Part shown: positions 17,184 through 26,010 of the stretch, piece after piece | Layout: each line of letters opens with the position of its first letter | Position numbering within the stretch: position 1 is the stretch's first letter | Assembly (NCBI RefSeq): GCF_002419965.1 | Contig: NZ_DIHC01000031.1 | Coordinates: forward strand, 62,001-126,000 | Direction of reading: 5' to 3' | DNA length: 64,000 nt | From: Pseudomonas sp. UBA5706 | GTDB taxonomy: Bacteria > Pseudomonadota > Gammaproteobacteria > Pseudomonadales > Pseudomonadaceae | Program-made: the position numbers and the translations under genes | Notes under the pieces: generated by a model | What the model saw: only the letters and a program-made list of their open reading frames with translations | Database searches by the model: none | Told to the model about the DNA's origin: nothing

Positions 17184-18431
17184 TCAGCTCAGACGCAGAC
17201 GACTGGCCCCGACAAGCCAGCTATAAATCAGGTACAGCACCACAGTCGCCAGCAACAGCAACCCGCCAAGGGCCGTCGCCATGCCCCAGTTAATGCTGGT
17301 GTTGGTGTAGAACGCCACGAAGTAACTGACCATCTGATCGTTCGGGCTGCCGAGCAGCGCCGGGGTGATGTAGTAACCGATGGAAAGGATGAACACCAAC
17401 AGGCAGCCTGCGCCAATACCCGCATAGGTCTGCGGAAAGTACACGCGCCAGAAGCTGGCGAACGGGTTGCAGCCCAGGGAAATGGCCGCGCGCATGTAGG
17501 TGGGCGAGATGCCTTTCATCACGCTGTAGATCGGTAGAATCATGAACGGCAACATGATGTGCACCATTGAGATGTACACGCCGACCCGGTTGAACACCAG
17601 TTCCAGCGGTTTATCGATGATCCCCAGCGCCATGAGCGCTCCGTTGATCAGCCCACTCGATTGCAGCAACACGATCCACGCGGCAACACGTACCAGAATC
17701 GAAGTCCAAAACGGCAACAGCACCAGAATCATCAGCAGGTTGCTTTGCCGCGCCGGCAGGTTGGCCAGCAGGTAGGCCAAGGGATAGGCCAGCAGCAGGC
17801 AGATCACGGTGATTACCAGCCCCATCCAGAAAGTGCGGGCAAAGATGTCGAGGTAGATCGCCTGATCGGGGGTCGCAGGCGCCAGTTCACCGAGATCGTC
17901 GATGCGGTGGTCGACAGCGGCCAGCAGGTAATAGGGGGTGAAGCTTGAGGTGTTGCGACGGATGGCCTGCCAGTACGCCGGGTCGCCCCAACGTTCGTCG
18001 ACGGCCTCCAGCGCCGTTTTATAAGAGGCGGGCTCTTCCTTGAACGGGACCGAACGCGCGGTTTTCGCCAACAAGCTGCGGTACCCGGCGAGTTCCTGGT
18101 TCAGGCGTTTGGACAGATCGCCCAATGTCTGATGCTTGCGGCTTTGCGCCAGGTCCTGGGTCAGCGCCTTATAGACCGACTCAGGAGGCAGGCCTTTGCC
18201 GTCCCACTTCGACACTTCGCTCACGGTCAGCGGCATGCCGCCCACCACTTCCGGGTTGTTCACGCTCTTGTAGAGCAGCGCCGCGATCGGCACCAGGAAC
18301 ACCAGCAGCAGGAATATCGCCAACGGCGCGATCAACGCCTGAGCCTTCCAACGATTGACGCGCTCGGCACGGGCCAGGCGTTGCTTCAAGGTCAGGCTGG
18401 CGCCTTCAGTCAGGGGCACGGCGGTGGCCAT
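17184..18431 (-). CDS. Polyamine-type ABC transporter permease (PotB/PotH-like)
   Basis: Inner-membrane permease of 415 residues. The first membrane helix (WKAQALIAPLAIFLLLVFLVPIA) is followed by a periplasmic insert of about 130 residues (VNNPEVVGG to LGELAPATPDQ) before the conserved core with RAAISLGCNPFASFWRVYFP (the EAA loop). The large insert makes it longer than the roughly 280-residue classical PotB and is seen in a subset of polyamine/opine-type permeases. Pairs with the second permease gene 11 bases downstream. Confidence 0.85.
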   Translation of the reverse strand: MATAVPLTEGASLTLKQRLARAERVNRWKAQALIAPLAIFLLLVFLVPIAALLYKSVNNPEVVGGMPLTVSEVSKWDGKGLPPESVYKALTQDLAQSRKHQTLGDLSKRLNQELAGYRSLLAKTARSVPFKEEPASYKTALEAVDERWGDPAYWQAIRRNTSSFTPYYLLAAVDHRIDDLGELAPATPDQAIYLDIFARTFWMGLVITVICLLLAYPLAYLLANLPARQSNLLMILVLLPFWTSILVRVAAWIVLLQSSGLINGALMALGIIDKPLELVFNRVGVYISMVHIMLPFMILPIYSVMKGISPTYMRAAISLGCNPFASFWRVYFPQTYAGIGAGCLLVFILSIGYYITPALLGSPNDQMVSYFVAFYTNTSINWGMATALGGLLLLATVVLYLIYSWLVGASRLRLS

Positions 18432-18548
18432 AGCGAACTCCGAAATCGTTCAACAAGGAGTGCGTCCCCTGTCCGGCTTGCGAAAAAGAAGGCAAGAGGC
18501 AGGAGACGCACCCGGTTCACACTCAACGTAAATGCTTGGATGACTGGC

Positions 18549-19595
18549 TTATTTGGCCGCCCACGAGTTGAAGCGCTGTTCTAGGTTCTCACCGAAATCG
18601 GCCCAGAATTTCACGTCGATTTGCACCTGATCCTTGATGTTCTCAGGGGTGGTCGGCATGTCTTTGAGGGTGTCGGCGCTCAGCAGCGAAACCGCTTGGG
18701 TATTGGCCGGGCCATAAGCGATATTTTCGGAGTAGGTCTTCTGCTGCTCAGGCTTGAGGGTGTAAGCGAGGAACTTCTTTGCTTGATCCGCGTTCTTTGC
18801 ACCTTTTGGAATGGCCCACGCGTCGAAGTCATAGACGCCGCCGTTCCAGACCACTTTCAGGTTGCTTTCTTTCTGAACCGCAGCGATACGACCGTTGTAA
18901 GCCGAGCTCATGACCACGTCACCCGACTGCAGGAATTGTGGAGGCTGTGCGCCTGCTTCCCACCACTGGATGCTTGGCTTGAGTTTGTCGAGCATCTTGA
19001 AGGCACGGTCCTGGCCTTCTTTGGTCGCCAGCACTTTATAGACATCCTTGGGCGCAACGCCGTCGGCCATCAAGGCGAATTCCAGGGTGTATTTGGCGCC
19101 TTTGCGCAGCCCGCGTTTGCCCGGGAATTTCTCGGTGTTCCAAAAATCAGCCCAGCCGGTGGGCGCGGTTTTCAGCTTGTCGGCGTTGTAGGCCAGTACA
19201 GTCGACCACACGAAGAAGCCCACGCCGCAGGTCTGGATGGCGCCTGGAACGTAATCTTCTTTTTTGCCCAGCATCGCCGGGTCGAGTTCTTCGAACATGT
19301 CTTCGTCGCAACCGCGGGACAACTCGGGGGATTCGACTTCCACCAGATCCCAGCTCACGCTTTTGGTGTCGACCATGGCTTTGACCTTGGCCATTTCACC
19401 GTTGTACTCGCCGGCGATGATCTTGCCGTTGCCGGCTTTTTCCCACGGGGCGTAGAAGGCTTTTTCCTGAGCCGTCTTGTTCGCGCCGCCAAAGGAAATG
19501 ACCGTCAGATCAGCGGCCATGGCTTGGGCCGCGCACATCATGCCCAGCGATAAGGCGGTGAGTTTCAATCTCTTGAGCCTGAATGGGTTGCTCAT
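18549..19595 (-). CDS. Periplasmic substrate-binding protein of polyamine-type ABC transporter
   Basis: I place the start at ATG 19595, because GGAGAG lies seven to twelve bases before it and it begins a good signal peptide (SNPFRLKRLKLTALSLGMM, cleavage after AQAMA). A longer frame to 19673 has no ribosome site. The mature protein has PotD/PotF-like blocks: DLTVISFGGANKTAQEKAFY, TKSVSWDLVEVESPE, CGVGFFVWSTVLAYN and WADFWNTEKFPGKRGLRKG. It probably binds a polyamine or related amine in the periplasm and delivers it to the two permeases. Confidence 0.88.
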   Translation of the reverse strand: MSNPFRLKRLKLTALSLGMMCAAQAMAADLTVISFGGANKTAQEKAFYAPWEKAGNGKIIAGEYNGEMAKVKAMVDTKSVSWDLVEVESPELSRGCDEDMFEELDPAMLGKKEDYVPGAIQTCGVGFFVWSTVLAYNADKLKTAPTGWADFWNTEKFPGKRGLRKGAKYTLEFALMADGVAPKDVYKVLATKEGQDRAFKMLDKLKPSIQWWEAGAQPPQFLQSGDVVMSSAYNGRIAAVQKESNLKVVWNGGVYDFDAWAIPKGAKNADQAKKFLAYTLKPEQQKTYSENIAYGPANTQAVSLLSADTLKDMPTTPENIKDQVQIDVKFWADFGENLEQRFNSWAAK

Positions 19596-19685
19596 CAGTT
19601 TTTCTCTCCACGAACAGATGTTGGTTAAGCGAGGGGGCGATTCGGTCGCCTCTGGTTGCCTGGGTTTACGCATACCGCTGGTGAA

Positions 19686-20810
19686 TCAATGCGCATCCTG
19701 CAAAGGGTCCAGCGCGCGAGCGTGCTCGACCTGCCATCCAATGGGCACAACGTCGCCAACGCTCATGGCCGGGTCCAGCTCGGCGATGGGCTGCTTGACG
19801 AAGAAATCGGTTTTACCGGCGACCTCCAGACGCACCCGCACGTGGTCGCCCAGGTAGATGAATTCGGCCACGCGACCGGAGAACCGGTTGATGCAGCTTT
19901 CGCTGCGGCCGTTGAGGTGCACGCGCTCGGGGCGAATCGACAAGGTCACCGGGCTGCCAGCGGCTCCGACGTTGACGGCCAGCGCCTCGACCTTCTCGCC
20001 ACGAGTCAGGGCTACCAGGCAACGGTCGCCGGTCTGGCTGAGCAAGGTGCCATTTACGCGGTTGTTCTCGCCGATGAAGTTGGCGACGAAGGTATTCCTC
20101 GGTTTTTCATACAATGTGCGTGGCGGCGCTATCTGTTGGATTTGGCCCTGATGGAACACCGCGACGCGATCGGACATGGTCAGCGCTTCGCCCTGATCGT
20201 GGGTGACGTAGACCACCGTCACGCCGAGCCGCTGATGCAGGTGCTTGATCTCCATCTGCATGTGTTCACGCAGCTGTTTGTCGAGCGCGCCCAAGGGTTC
20301 GTCCATCAGCACCAGTTGTGGTTCGAACACCAATGCTCGGGCCAGCGCCACGCGTTGCTGCTGGCCACCGGACAGCTGCGCCGGGTAGCGATGGGCGAAC
20401 GTGCCGAGCTGCACCATGTCCAGCGCACGCTTGACCTTTTCACTGATGTCGGTCTTGCTCATGCCGCGCACCGAAAGCGGGAACGCCAGGTTCTCGGCCA
20501 CGGTCATGTGCGGGAACAGCGCGTAGTTCTGGAACACCATGCCGATGTCGCGCTTGTGCGGCGGCACGTTATTGATCGAGCGCCCGGCCAGCAGGATTTC
20601 GCCCGCCGTCGGTGTCTCGAAACCGGCAAGCATCATCAGGCTGGTGGTCTTGCCGGAACCCGAAGGCCCGAGCAGGGTGAGGAACTCGCCTTTGCGAATG
20701 TCCAGGTTGAGGTCTTTGACGATCAGGGCTTCGCCGTCGTAGCTCTTTTGCACACCACGAAAGCTGACCAGAACATCATTCGTCCCAGCGCTTGAATCGA
20801 CGTAGCTCAT
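19686..20810 (-). CDS. Polyamine-type ABC transporter ATP-binding protein (PotA-like)
   Basis: Cytoplasmic ATPase of the importer. ATG 20810 is preceded by AAAGG at good spacing; an in-frame GTG at 20819 is an alternative start. Walker A is LLGPSGSGKTTSLMMLAG, signature LSGGQQQRVALARAL, Walker B LVLMDEPLGALD, H-loop VTHDQGEA. The C-terminal part (about 245-370) is a TOBE/MOP regulatory domain (LSIRPERVHLN). First gene of the importer operon. Confidence 0.92.
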   Translation of the reverse strand: MSYVDSSAGTNDVLVSFRGVQKSYDGEALIVKDLNLDIRKGEFLTLLGPSGSGKTTSLMMLAGFETPTAGEILLAGRSINNVPPHKRDIGMVFQNYALFPHMTVAENLAFPLSVRGMSKTDISEKVKRALDMVQLGTFAHRYPAQLSGGQQQRVALARALVFEPQLVLMDEPLGALDKQLREHMQMEIKHLHQRLGVTVVYVTHDQGEALTMSDRVAVFHQGQIQQIAPPRTLYEKPRNTFVANFIGENNRVNGTLLSQTGDRCLVALTRGEKVEALAVNVGAAGSPVTLSIRPERVHLNGRSESCINRFSGRVAEFIYLGDHVRVRLEVAGKTDFFVKQPIAELDPAMSVGDVVPIGWQVEHARALDPLQDAH

Positions 20811-21099
20811 TACCCACACCTTTGCTTAATCAAACGTGGGGCAAGACTAGATGAGCCTGCAAGCCGCGAAAATCGGGGCTCAGGAGAGATTGCCCTAGGC
20901 GCGATGGAAGGTTCTGTGTAGGGATCGCCCTACACGGATGGCGGGGATGGGTATGTGATTTTGAGCGCATTTATGGCCTGTGCCGGTGCTTTCGCGAGCC
21001 ACCTCGCTACCACGGGGCCATGAGGGACATCCGAGCGAACGAGCTGGCTCGCAACAGGGCCGTTGCATGCGCTGCAAGGGGTCGTTTTTAGATACGCGC

Positions 21100-21729
21100 T
21101 CAAACCAGCTTGTGTTCCATCGCGTACTTCACCAGCTCCGCCAGCGAGGTAATGTTCAGCTTCTGCATCAACCGCGCCTTGTGGGTGCTGATGGTCTTGC
21201 TGCTCAGGGCCAGCTGCTGCGCAATGTCGTTGACGTTGGCGCCCTGGGCCAGACGTTCGAACACCGAAAACTCGCGCTCGGAAAGCAGCGAGTGCAAGGG
21301 GCGGCTGTCGGTCAGCCCTACCTCGAACACCATGCGATCGGCCAGATCCGGGTCGATGTAACGCCCGCCCGCCGCCACACGCCGGATCGCTGTGAGCAGC
21401 AACGCCGGGTCACTGTCCTTGGTCGCATAACCGGCAGCACCGATCTTCAATGCGCGAGCGGCCATTTGCGCTTCGTCGTGCATCGACAACACCAGAATGG
21501 CCGGGGGATTGTTCAGGGCACGGATCCTCGGTATCGCCTCCAGGCCATTGACGCCAGGCATCGAAATGTCGAGCAGCACCACCTCGCACTCGATGTGGCG
21601 CAAGGCCTCCAGCAGCTGTTCGCCATTGCAGGCCTCCCCCGCCACGTACAGATCCTTGGCCAGACCAATCAACTGCTTGATGCCCTCGCGAACGATGGTG
21701 TGGTCCTCGGCAACCAATACACGAATCAC
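21100..21729 (-). CDS. NarL/FixJ-type response regulator
   Basis: A 209-residue regulator. The receiver domain has the acidic pair in VLVAEDH and the phosphoacceptor Asp54 in VVLLDISMPG. The output is a LuxR-type helix-turn-helix (LSEREFSVFERLAQGANVND, LSSKTISTHKARLMQKL). Its ATG overlaps the stop of the upstream sensor kinase gene by four bases, so the two form one expression unit and a cognate pair. Targets cannot be read from the sequence. Confidence 0.93.
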   Translation of the reverse strand: MIRVLVAEDHTIVREGIKQLIGLAKDLYVAGEACNGEQLLEALRHIECEVVLLDISMPGVNGLEAIPRIRALNNPPAILVLSMHDEAQMAARALKIGAAGYATKDSDPALLLTAIRRVAAGGRYIDPDLADRMVFEVGLTDSRPLHSLLSEREFSVFERLAQGANVNDIAQQLALSSKTISTHKARLMQKLNITSLAELVKYAMEHKLV

Positions 21730-23795
21730 TGCATCTGCTCCTGCGCGACCTGTTCCAGCGGAATGTAGATGCGCAAGGTTGTGCCTTCTCCCAGCGTGCT
21801 GTCCAGATGCAATCGTCCGCCCATGATCAGCACCCGCTCGCGCATGCCCACCAGACCGAACGACGCGGGGCGCTCTGCGCGCTGGTCGAACCCCTGGCCG
21901 TCGTCAGCGATGCTCATGCACAACACACCATCAGTCAGGCTCAGGTTCAGTTCGACGGTATGCGCTTGAGCGTGGCGCATGACGTTGGTCAGCGACTCCT
22001 GAAGAATCCGGAACAGGCCAATGGCCGTTGCATCCGGCAGGGTCGGCAAGTTATCCGGCACCTGGACCAGACACGGTATCTGCGTACGGGTCTCGAAGCG
22101 CCGCGCTTGCCACTCGATCGCCGATGCAATGCCCGCGTCGAGAATTGGCGGACGCAGCGCTGTGGCCACATCACGCACCAGTTGAAAGAGTTGGGCGATC
22201 AAGCGCTTCATGCTGTTGAGCCGGTCACGTAGCCCAGGATCGAGATCCGCGTAAGCCAATTCACACATGGACGTTTCCAGCTTGAGCACGGTCAGCATCT
22301 GACCCAGTTCGTCGTGGACTTCCCTCGCAATCCGGGCCTTTTCTTCTTCCCTGACGGTTTCAAGGTGGGCTGACAAATCGCGCAGCTGTTCAGCCAGCAC
22401 CTGCAAGCGGGATTCGCTTTCCTGCAATGCGCCAAGCGAACGCCGCCGCTCGGTGACGTCCGTGATGAACACCACCAGGTATTCGGCTTTACGAAACCGC
22501 AGGAAACTCAACGACACATCGGCAGGCAAAATGCTGCCGTCGGCGCGCAGGCAGTTGCTTTCGAAACTCTGCGGGCCTTCATCACTGGAGCGGGCGTTTT
22601 TCCACAGGTTCAGCCAGCGATCCATGTGCAGACCGGGTTCGAAGTCGATCAACGGGCGATCGATGATCCCGCCCTGCTCATAGCCAAGCATATTCTCGGC
22701 AGCCTGATTGGCGTAACGCACACGACTGTCCCAGTTGACCCAGAGGATGCCCACGGTGCTTTGGTCGATGGAAAACTGCGCCAGGCGCAAGGCCTCTTCC
22801 CCCGCCAGGCGTCGGGTGATGTCTTCACGGGCGGCGAGCACATCCCGCTCCAGTTCCTGCTGTTGCTTGCGCTGCCAGAACACAATCGCCGCGCTGGCCA
22901 TCAGCAGCACCAGCAACAGCGCCGCGATGTTTTTCCACAGCCCCGGTGCCTCGCTGACGTGCGGGTATTTAATCTGCAACCACTGTGCGTGCAGTCGATC
23001 CAGGTCCTTGGGCGCAATCGCGCTCAGGGCTTGACCGATGATCCGCGCCAGTTCAGGCGAGTCACGCCGGGACGCCACGCGCAGCAGTTGCGCAAAGCCG
23101 ATATCCCCCACCACGGCCAATCCGGTGAACTCACTTTCCCGGGACAAGCGGCTGAGCTGGGCTTCATCGACCACCGCATAGCGCGCTTGCTGGCTCAGCA
23201 GCAACTGCAGCGCCTGACGATCGAGCGGCACGCCTTGAAGATTGAGATGGGTGTAGTTGGAGCGCAAGTAATCGGCCGTGGCGCTGGGCATGCGCACGGC
23301 CACGCGGGCCAGGTTGTCGAGCTTCTCGAGGTCCACCGCACCTGCCCCGTCGCGCTCGCCGACCACCAGTTGCGGTACCCGCATGTAAGGGTCGGAATAC
23401 AGCCACAAGCGCAGGCCCGCCGGGGTTTGCGTCAGCCCCGGCGCGAAGTCGATCTGCCCCTCGCTCAGTGCTTTCTCAAGTCCGGCCTGATCGGAAAAGT
23501 TGCGCCACAGCAATTCGACCTGCAGGGTCTTGGCCATCAGATTGACCAGATCGACGTTGGCTCCCGACAACACCTGCGCGCGGCGATCGTACTGCGCGAA
23601 AGGCGCCTGCAGCACCAGGCCAATCCGCAGTTGACCGCGCTGATTGAGCCAGTCTCGCTGGGCGAGCGTCAGCACATCAGTGGACGTATGCGCCGCACCC
23701 GCCAACGCGGCCGAACACGAAATGCTCAGCACCAGACCGATCAAGACCGCTTTGGGGCAGCCGATACCCCAAAGGCCCAGCATGCGAATTCTCAA
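21726..23795 (-). CDS. Sensor histidine kinase with periplasmic solute-binding-like domain and PAS
   Basis: Membrane kinase of 689 residues. A signal peptide (about 1-33) leads into a type 3 solute-binding-like domain (about 45-275; RIGLVLQAPFAQYDRRAQVLSG starts it), one membrane helix at 287-307 (KNIAALLLVLLMASAAIVFW), a PAS domain (about 335-450) and a HisKA_3-type kinase (REVHDELGQM, phosphoacceptor His494) with an ATPase domain (DDGQGFD, SFGLVGMRERV). Architecture resembles BvgS/EvgS-type ligand sensors with a single binding domain but with NarX-type output. The ligand is unknown; amino acids or other small solutes are plausible. Confidence 0.92.
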   Translation of the reverse strand: MRIRMLGLWGIGCPKAVLIGLVLSISCSAALAGAAHTSTDVLTLAQRDWLNQRGQLRIGLVLQAPFAQYDRRAQVLSGANVDLVNLMAKTLQVELLWRNFSDQAGLEKALSEGQIDFAPGLTQTPAGLRLWLYSDPYMRVPQLVVGERDGAGAVDLEKLDNLARVAVRMPSATADYLRSNYTHLNLQGVPLDRQALQLLLSQQARYAVVDEAQLSRLSRESEFTGLAVVGDIGFAQLLRVASRRDSPELARIIGQALSAIAPKDLDRLHAQWLQIKYPHVSEAPGLWKNIAALLLVLLMASAAIVFWQRKQQQELERDVLAAREDITRRLAGEEALRLAQFSIDQSTVGILWVNWDSRVRYANQAAENMLGYEQGGIIDRPLIDFEPGLHMDRWLNLWKNARSSDEGPQSFESNCLRADGSILPADVSLSFLRFRKAEYLVVFITDVTERRRSLGALQESESRLQVLAEQLRDLSAHLETVREEEKARIAREVHDELGQMLTVLKLETSMCELAYADLDPGLRDRLNSMKRLIAQLFQLVRDVATALRPPILDAGIASAIEWQARRFETRTQIPCLVQVPDNLPTLPDATAIGLFRILQESLTNVMRHAQAHTVELNLSLTDGVLCMSIADDGQGFDQRAERPASFGLVGMRERVLIMGGRLHLDSTLGEGTTLRIYIPLEQVAQEQMQ

Positions 23796-23820
23796 CCTAT
23801 CTTCCCCACTTCCTGGATAC

Positions 23821-24091
23821 CGGATTGATCACTTGGAGCGCGCAGCACCTGAAAACGAGTGCCCGCAGGCGGTTTGATAAACAGCCGCCAGCCGCTTGGC
23901 CTGCTGAAATTGTCTCCGGCGTTGGAATATTCGAAGCCCTGCACCCTTCGCGCAGTGTTTCCCGCGGAGGCCGGATGCTGATACTACCTCGCACGCAAAT
24001 CGTGATGGCGGCATATCTGCTCGGCCCCGGGCGGCGGAGCCTGTCATCGAACGTGTGAAGCTGCTTCGCGCAGCAGGATGGCGCTCACAGC
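23821..24091 (+). pseudogene. Decayed copy of the 5' end of the DUF3530-like gene
   Basis: This stretch aligns with 26273-26563, the upstream region and first roughly 57 codons of the intact gene at 26388. Shared blocks include GGAATATTCGAAGCCCT (intact copy GGAATGTTCGATGCCCT), ACCCTTCGCGCA, TTTCCCGCG, GCTGATACT, GATGGCGGC, TCGAACGTG and TTCGCGCAG. By eye identity is about 70-75 percent with small indels, and the frame is interrupted. It lies next to the sensor kinase gene, where the intact gene would sit without the ABC/peptide insertion. Confidence 0.75.
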
Positions 24092-24188
24092 ATTGCGTTG
24101 CTGAGGCAGAGTAAGGGTCTATCGCGGACAACCATCGGCTGTTGTGCAGCGAGGATAGGGGTCAAGACGACGCGGAAGTTTTGCATCG

Positions 24189-25559
24189 CTACGAGCTCAA
24201 CGGGGTCTTCAACGCATAATGTTGAGGATCACCGTCATGTCTGACTTCAATGATCAGGAGGGTATTGGCTCTCTCAACAAGCAGCTTGTCTATTGCATTC
24301 CTGTGCCAGGGATCCAGATTGGCATCCCACTCATCCAAAAATAATACGTTCAAGTTTTGCTGCAGTGCCTGGGTAATCTGATATAGGCGTTGTTCCCCAG
24401 TGGACAACCCCTCCTCCCCCTCAAAAAGCGCAACATCAGACAGTAGCAGGATCGATTCCGGAAGCATGGACTTGATCGTTTTTAACAACGAGGTTTTACC
24501 CGATCCATTTCGTCCGACCACCAAAAATCGTCCAGACGATACTGTTGAACCACACAACTGACTGAGAAAAAGAGAAGGCTCGACAAGCTGATCCGTATGA
24601 AGATCCCTGATCAATAGCTCGTGATGTTTAATTTGCTCGCTAAACTGTTGCTGATCCAGAGATCCAAAAAAACCGGCCAGGTTGCTGATCTTTTTTCGGT
24701 ACAGGATGAATTTACTCGTATAGAGGCTCATCGAGTGCACACTACCGAACAGCTGTAGGGAGCGAGGCAGTATCGCAATGATTACCCCCCACTCGGACTC
24801 GCGCCCGGGAAAAACAATGACATAGCTTACAAGAGCGATTACTGCGATGAATATTGGTCCACACGCTACTGTCTGCTCAAGCCTGGCGTAGGCACTGCAC
24901 CCGAGCGCATAGTCATCCGCCCTTGTACGGAACGTTTCAGATGCTTCCAGCCGCATGGCTGAATTTCCGTTTAAACTCTTGGACCAAAGAGCGTCAATCC
25001 CATTGACCACCTGAAGTCGCCGCCTTTGAATTTCCGTTGCCCAGCGTCCAATTCTTTCCTTGCCAACCCTGACAAAAACATAGGACACCAAAATGGTTGC
25101 AGCAATGAGCAGGGTGACAATGCCGCCGAGTAAAACGTGGAAAACATATAGCGTAAACACGACACTTGAAGTGACACTGATGAGGCCATAGTAAATCGAA
25201 ATTGCGCCATCCATTGTGGCCGGTGCCTCACTGCCCAACCAACCTTGTATTGCCATTCGATTTTTGGCAGATGAGTATGTTTGCTGGTTACCTACACTAT
25301 TAATAACTGCGCATGCGTAGTCGCGCCACATGCAGGCTTTCAATCGCGCGGCAACCAACTCAATGAAAGCGCTTACCACGTAGGCGGCAAGAGCGATCAA
25401 AAAAAAGGCAATTATTTTATCTTTCAGCAGATCCAGGTTATTCAGTACCAAGGCTTTCCCCGCGCCACCCAGTTGATAGGTGGATACAGCCATTAACGCC
25501 TGCTGCACCAGAATCAATATCACACCGAATAGAAAGCTGGAGTTTCTCCAGATCATCAT
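24189..25559 (-). CDS. Compact fused ABC exporter, likely peptide export
   Basis: A 456-residue fusion of a membrane domain (about five to six hydrophobic segments, 8-280) and an ATPase domain. ATPase motifs are Walker A GRNGSGKTS (349-357), signature LSTGE (385-389), Walker B NVLFLDE (404-410), D-loop ANLD and a His at 441. Only about 28 residues separate Walker A from the signature; most exporters have 80 or more, so the helical subdomain is almost absent. There is no C39 peptidase domain. GGTTG precedes ATG 25559. Two tiny genes lie just upstream on the same strand. Codon use and AT content differ from neighbours, which fits horizontal transfer. Confidence 0.8.
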   Translation of the reverse strand: MMIWRNSSFLFGVILILVQQALMAVSTYQLGGAGKALVLNNLDLLKDKIIAFFLIALAAYVVSAFIELVAARLKACMWRDYACAVINSVGNQQTYSSAKNRMAIQGWLGSEAPATMDGAISIYYGLISVTSSVVFTLYVFHVLLGGIVTLLIAATILVSYVFVRVGKERIGRWATEIQRRRLQVVNGIDALWSKSLNGNSAMRLEASETFRTRADDYALGCSAYARLEQTVACGPIFIAVIALVSYVIVFPGRESEWGVIIAILPRSLQLFGSVHSMSLYTSKFILYRKKISNLAGFFGSLDQQQFSEQIKHHELLIRDLHTDQLVEPSLFLSQLCGSTVSSGRFLVVGRNGSGKTSLLKTIKSMLPESILLLSDVALFEGEEGLSTGEQRLYQITQALQQNLNVLFLDEWDANLDPWHRNAIDKLLVERANTLLIIEVRHDGDPQHYALKTPLSS

Positions 25560-25618
25560 TCAACCTCTAAAACAGAAAAATATAATGCAACCTACTGCCA
25601 CCGCACAACATATGAGCT

Positions 25619-25747
25619 TTAATGCATGTCGCCATAGCTCCCACCTGCACCATTTAGTTTTTTCCGAGCAAGCTTCACTTGAAGTGGGTCATGTTGGGAT
25701 GCTGCCGGGATATCAAATCGTTTGATGAAAGACCTTAAAAATTTCAT
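25619..25747 (-). CDS. Small peptide, putative exported precursor (second of two)
   Basis: A 42-codon frame read from ATG 25747, starting MKFLRSFIKRFDIPAAS and ending NGAGGSYGDMH. It lies 59 bases before the ABC exporter gene, on the same strand. It shares with the neighbouring 53-residue peptide a basic/hydrophobic block (RSFIKRF here, RSLLSRI there) and the C-terminal pattern AGG plus six residues with Gly third. The ribosome site is weak (GGGAG far upstream). TTATAAC just before could be a -10 element. Function is inferred: precursor of a short exported peptide, with AGG as possible leader end. Confidence 0.5.
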   Translation of the reverse strand: MKFLRSFIKRFDIPAASQHDPLQVKLARKKLNGAGGSYGDMH

Positions 25748-25785
25748 TCTGGTCAGTACGTTATAATAACTCCCAGGATCAGATC

Positions 25786-25803
25786 CCCCGGAATTTCCCG
25801 GGG
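25786..25803. other. Hairpin between the two small peptide genes
   Basis: CCCCGG and CCGGGG form a six-pair GC stem with a six-base loop between the 53-codon and 42-codon genes. No T-run follows on the minus strand, so it may act as an mRNA stabiliser or partial attenuator. Confidence 0.4.
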
Positions 25804-25826
25804 AATGGTTTCAGTTTAAAGTTTCA

Positions 25827-25988
25827 TTACCACTTCCAACCTTCACATCCCCCAGCCAGAGATTCGGTACAAATGGAGGCTTGAAAAAATATGCGGGAAA
25901 GAAGACTACGCTTCCTCATAGGAAATGCCAGATCATCTCTTTTGTGAGAAAACGCCTGAGAACCTGCTTGTGAAAAGTCGTTTGTCAT
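25827..25988 (-). CDS. Small peptide, putative exported precursor (first of two)
   Basis: A 53-codon frame from ATG 25988, with a strong ribosome site (AAGGAAG, eight bases before). It starts MTNDFSQAGSQAF and ends ICTESLAGGCEGWKW. The first half is hydrophilic; MRKRSLLSRIFFQAS in the middle resembles the start of the 42-residue peptide and could also be an internal start (30 residues). The C-terminal six residues after AGG are CEGWKW, with two Cys in the last 14 residues. It heads a minus-strand unit with the second peptide and an ABC exporter. It resembles a ribosomal natural-product precursor, but no modifying enzyme is nearby. Confidence 0.55.
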   Translation of the reverse strand: MTNDFSQAGSQAFSHKRDDLAFPMRKRSLLSRIFFQASICTESLAGGCEGWKW

Positions 25989-26010
25989 TTTTTTCTTCCT
26001 TAGTTAGGTA

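Noticed and set aside
23829..24131. 100-codon minus-strand frame
   Set aside because: It lies over the decayed DUF3530 fragment in antisense, with no ribosome site or recognisable feature.
24082..24186. 34-codon minus-strand frame directly after the ABC exporter
   Set aside because: No ribosome site, no similarity to the two peptides, and it runs into the decayed gene fragment.
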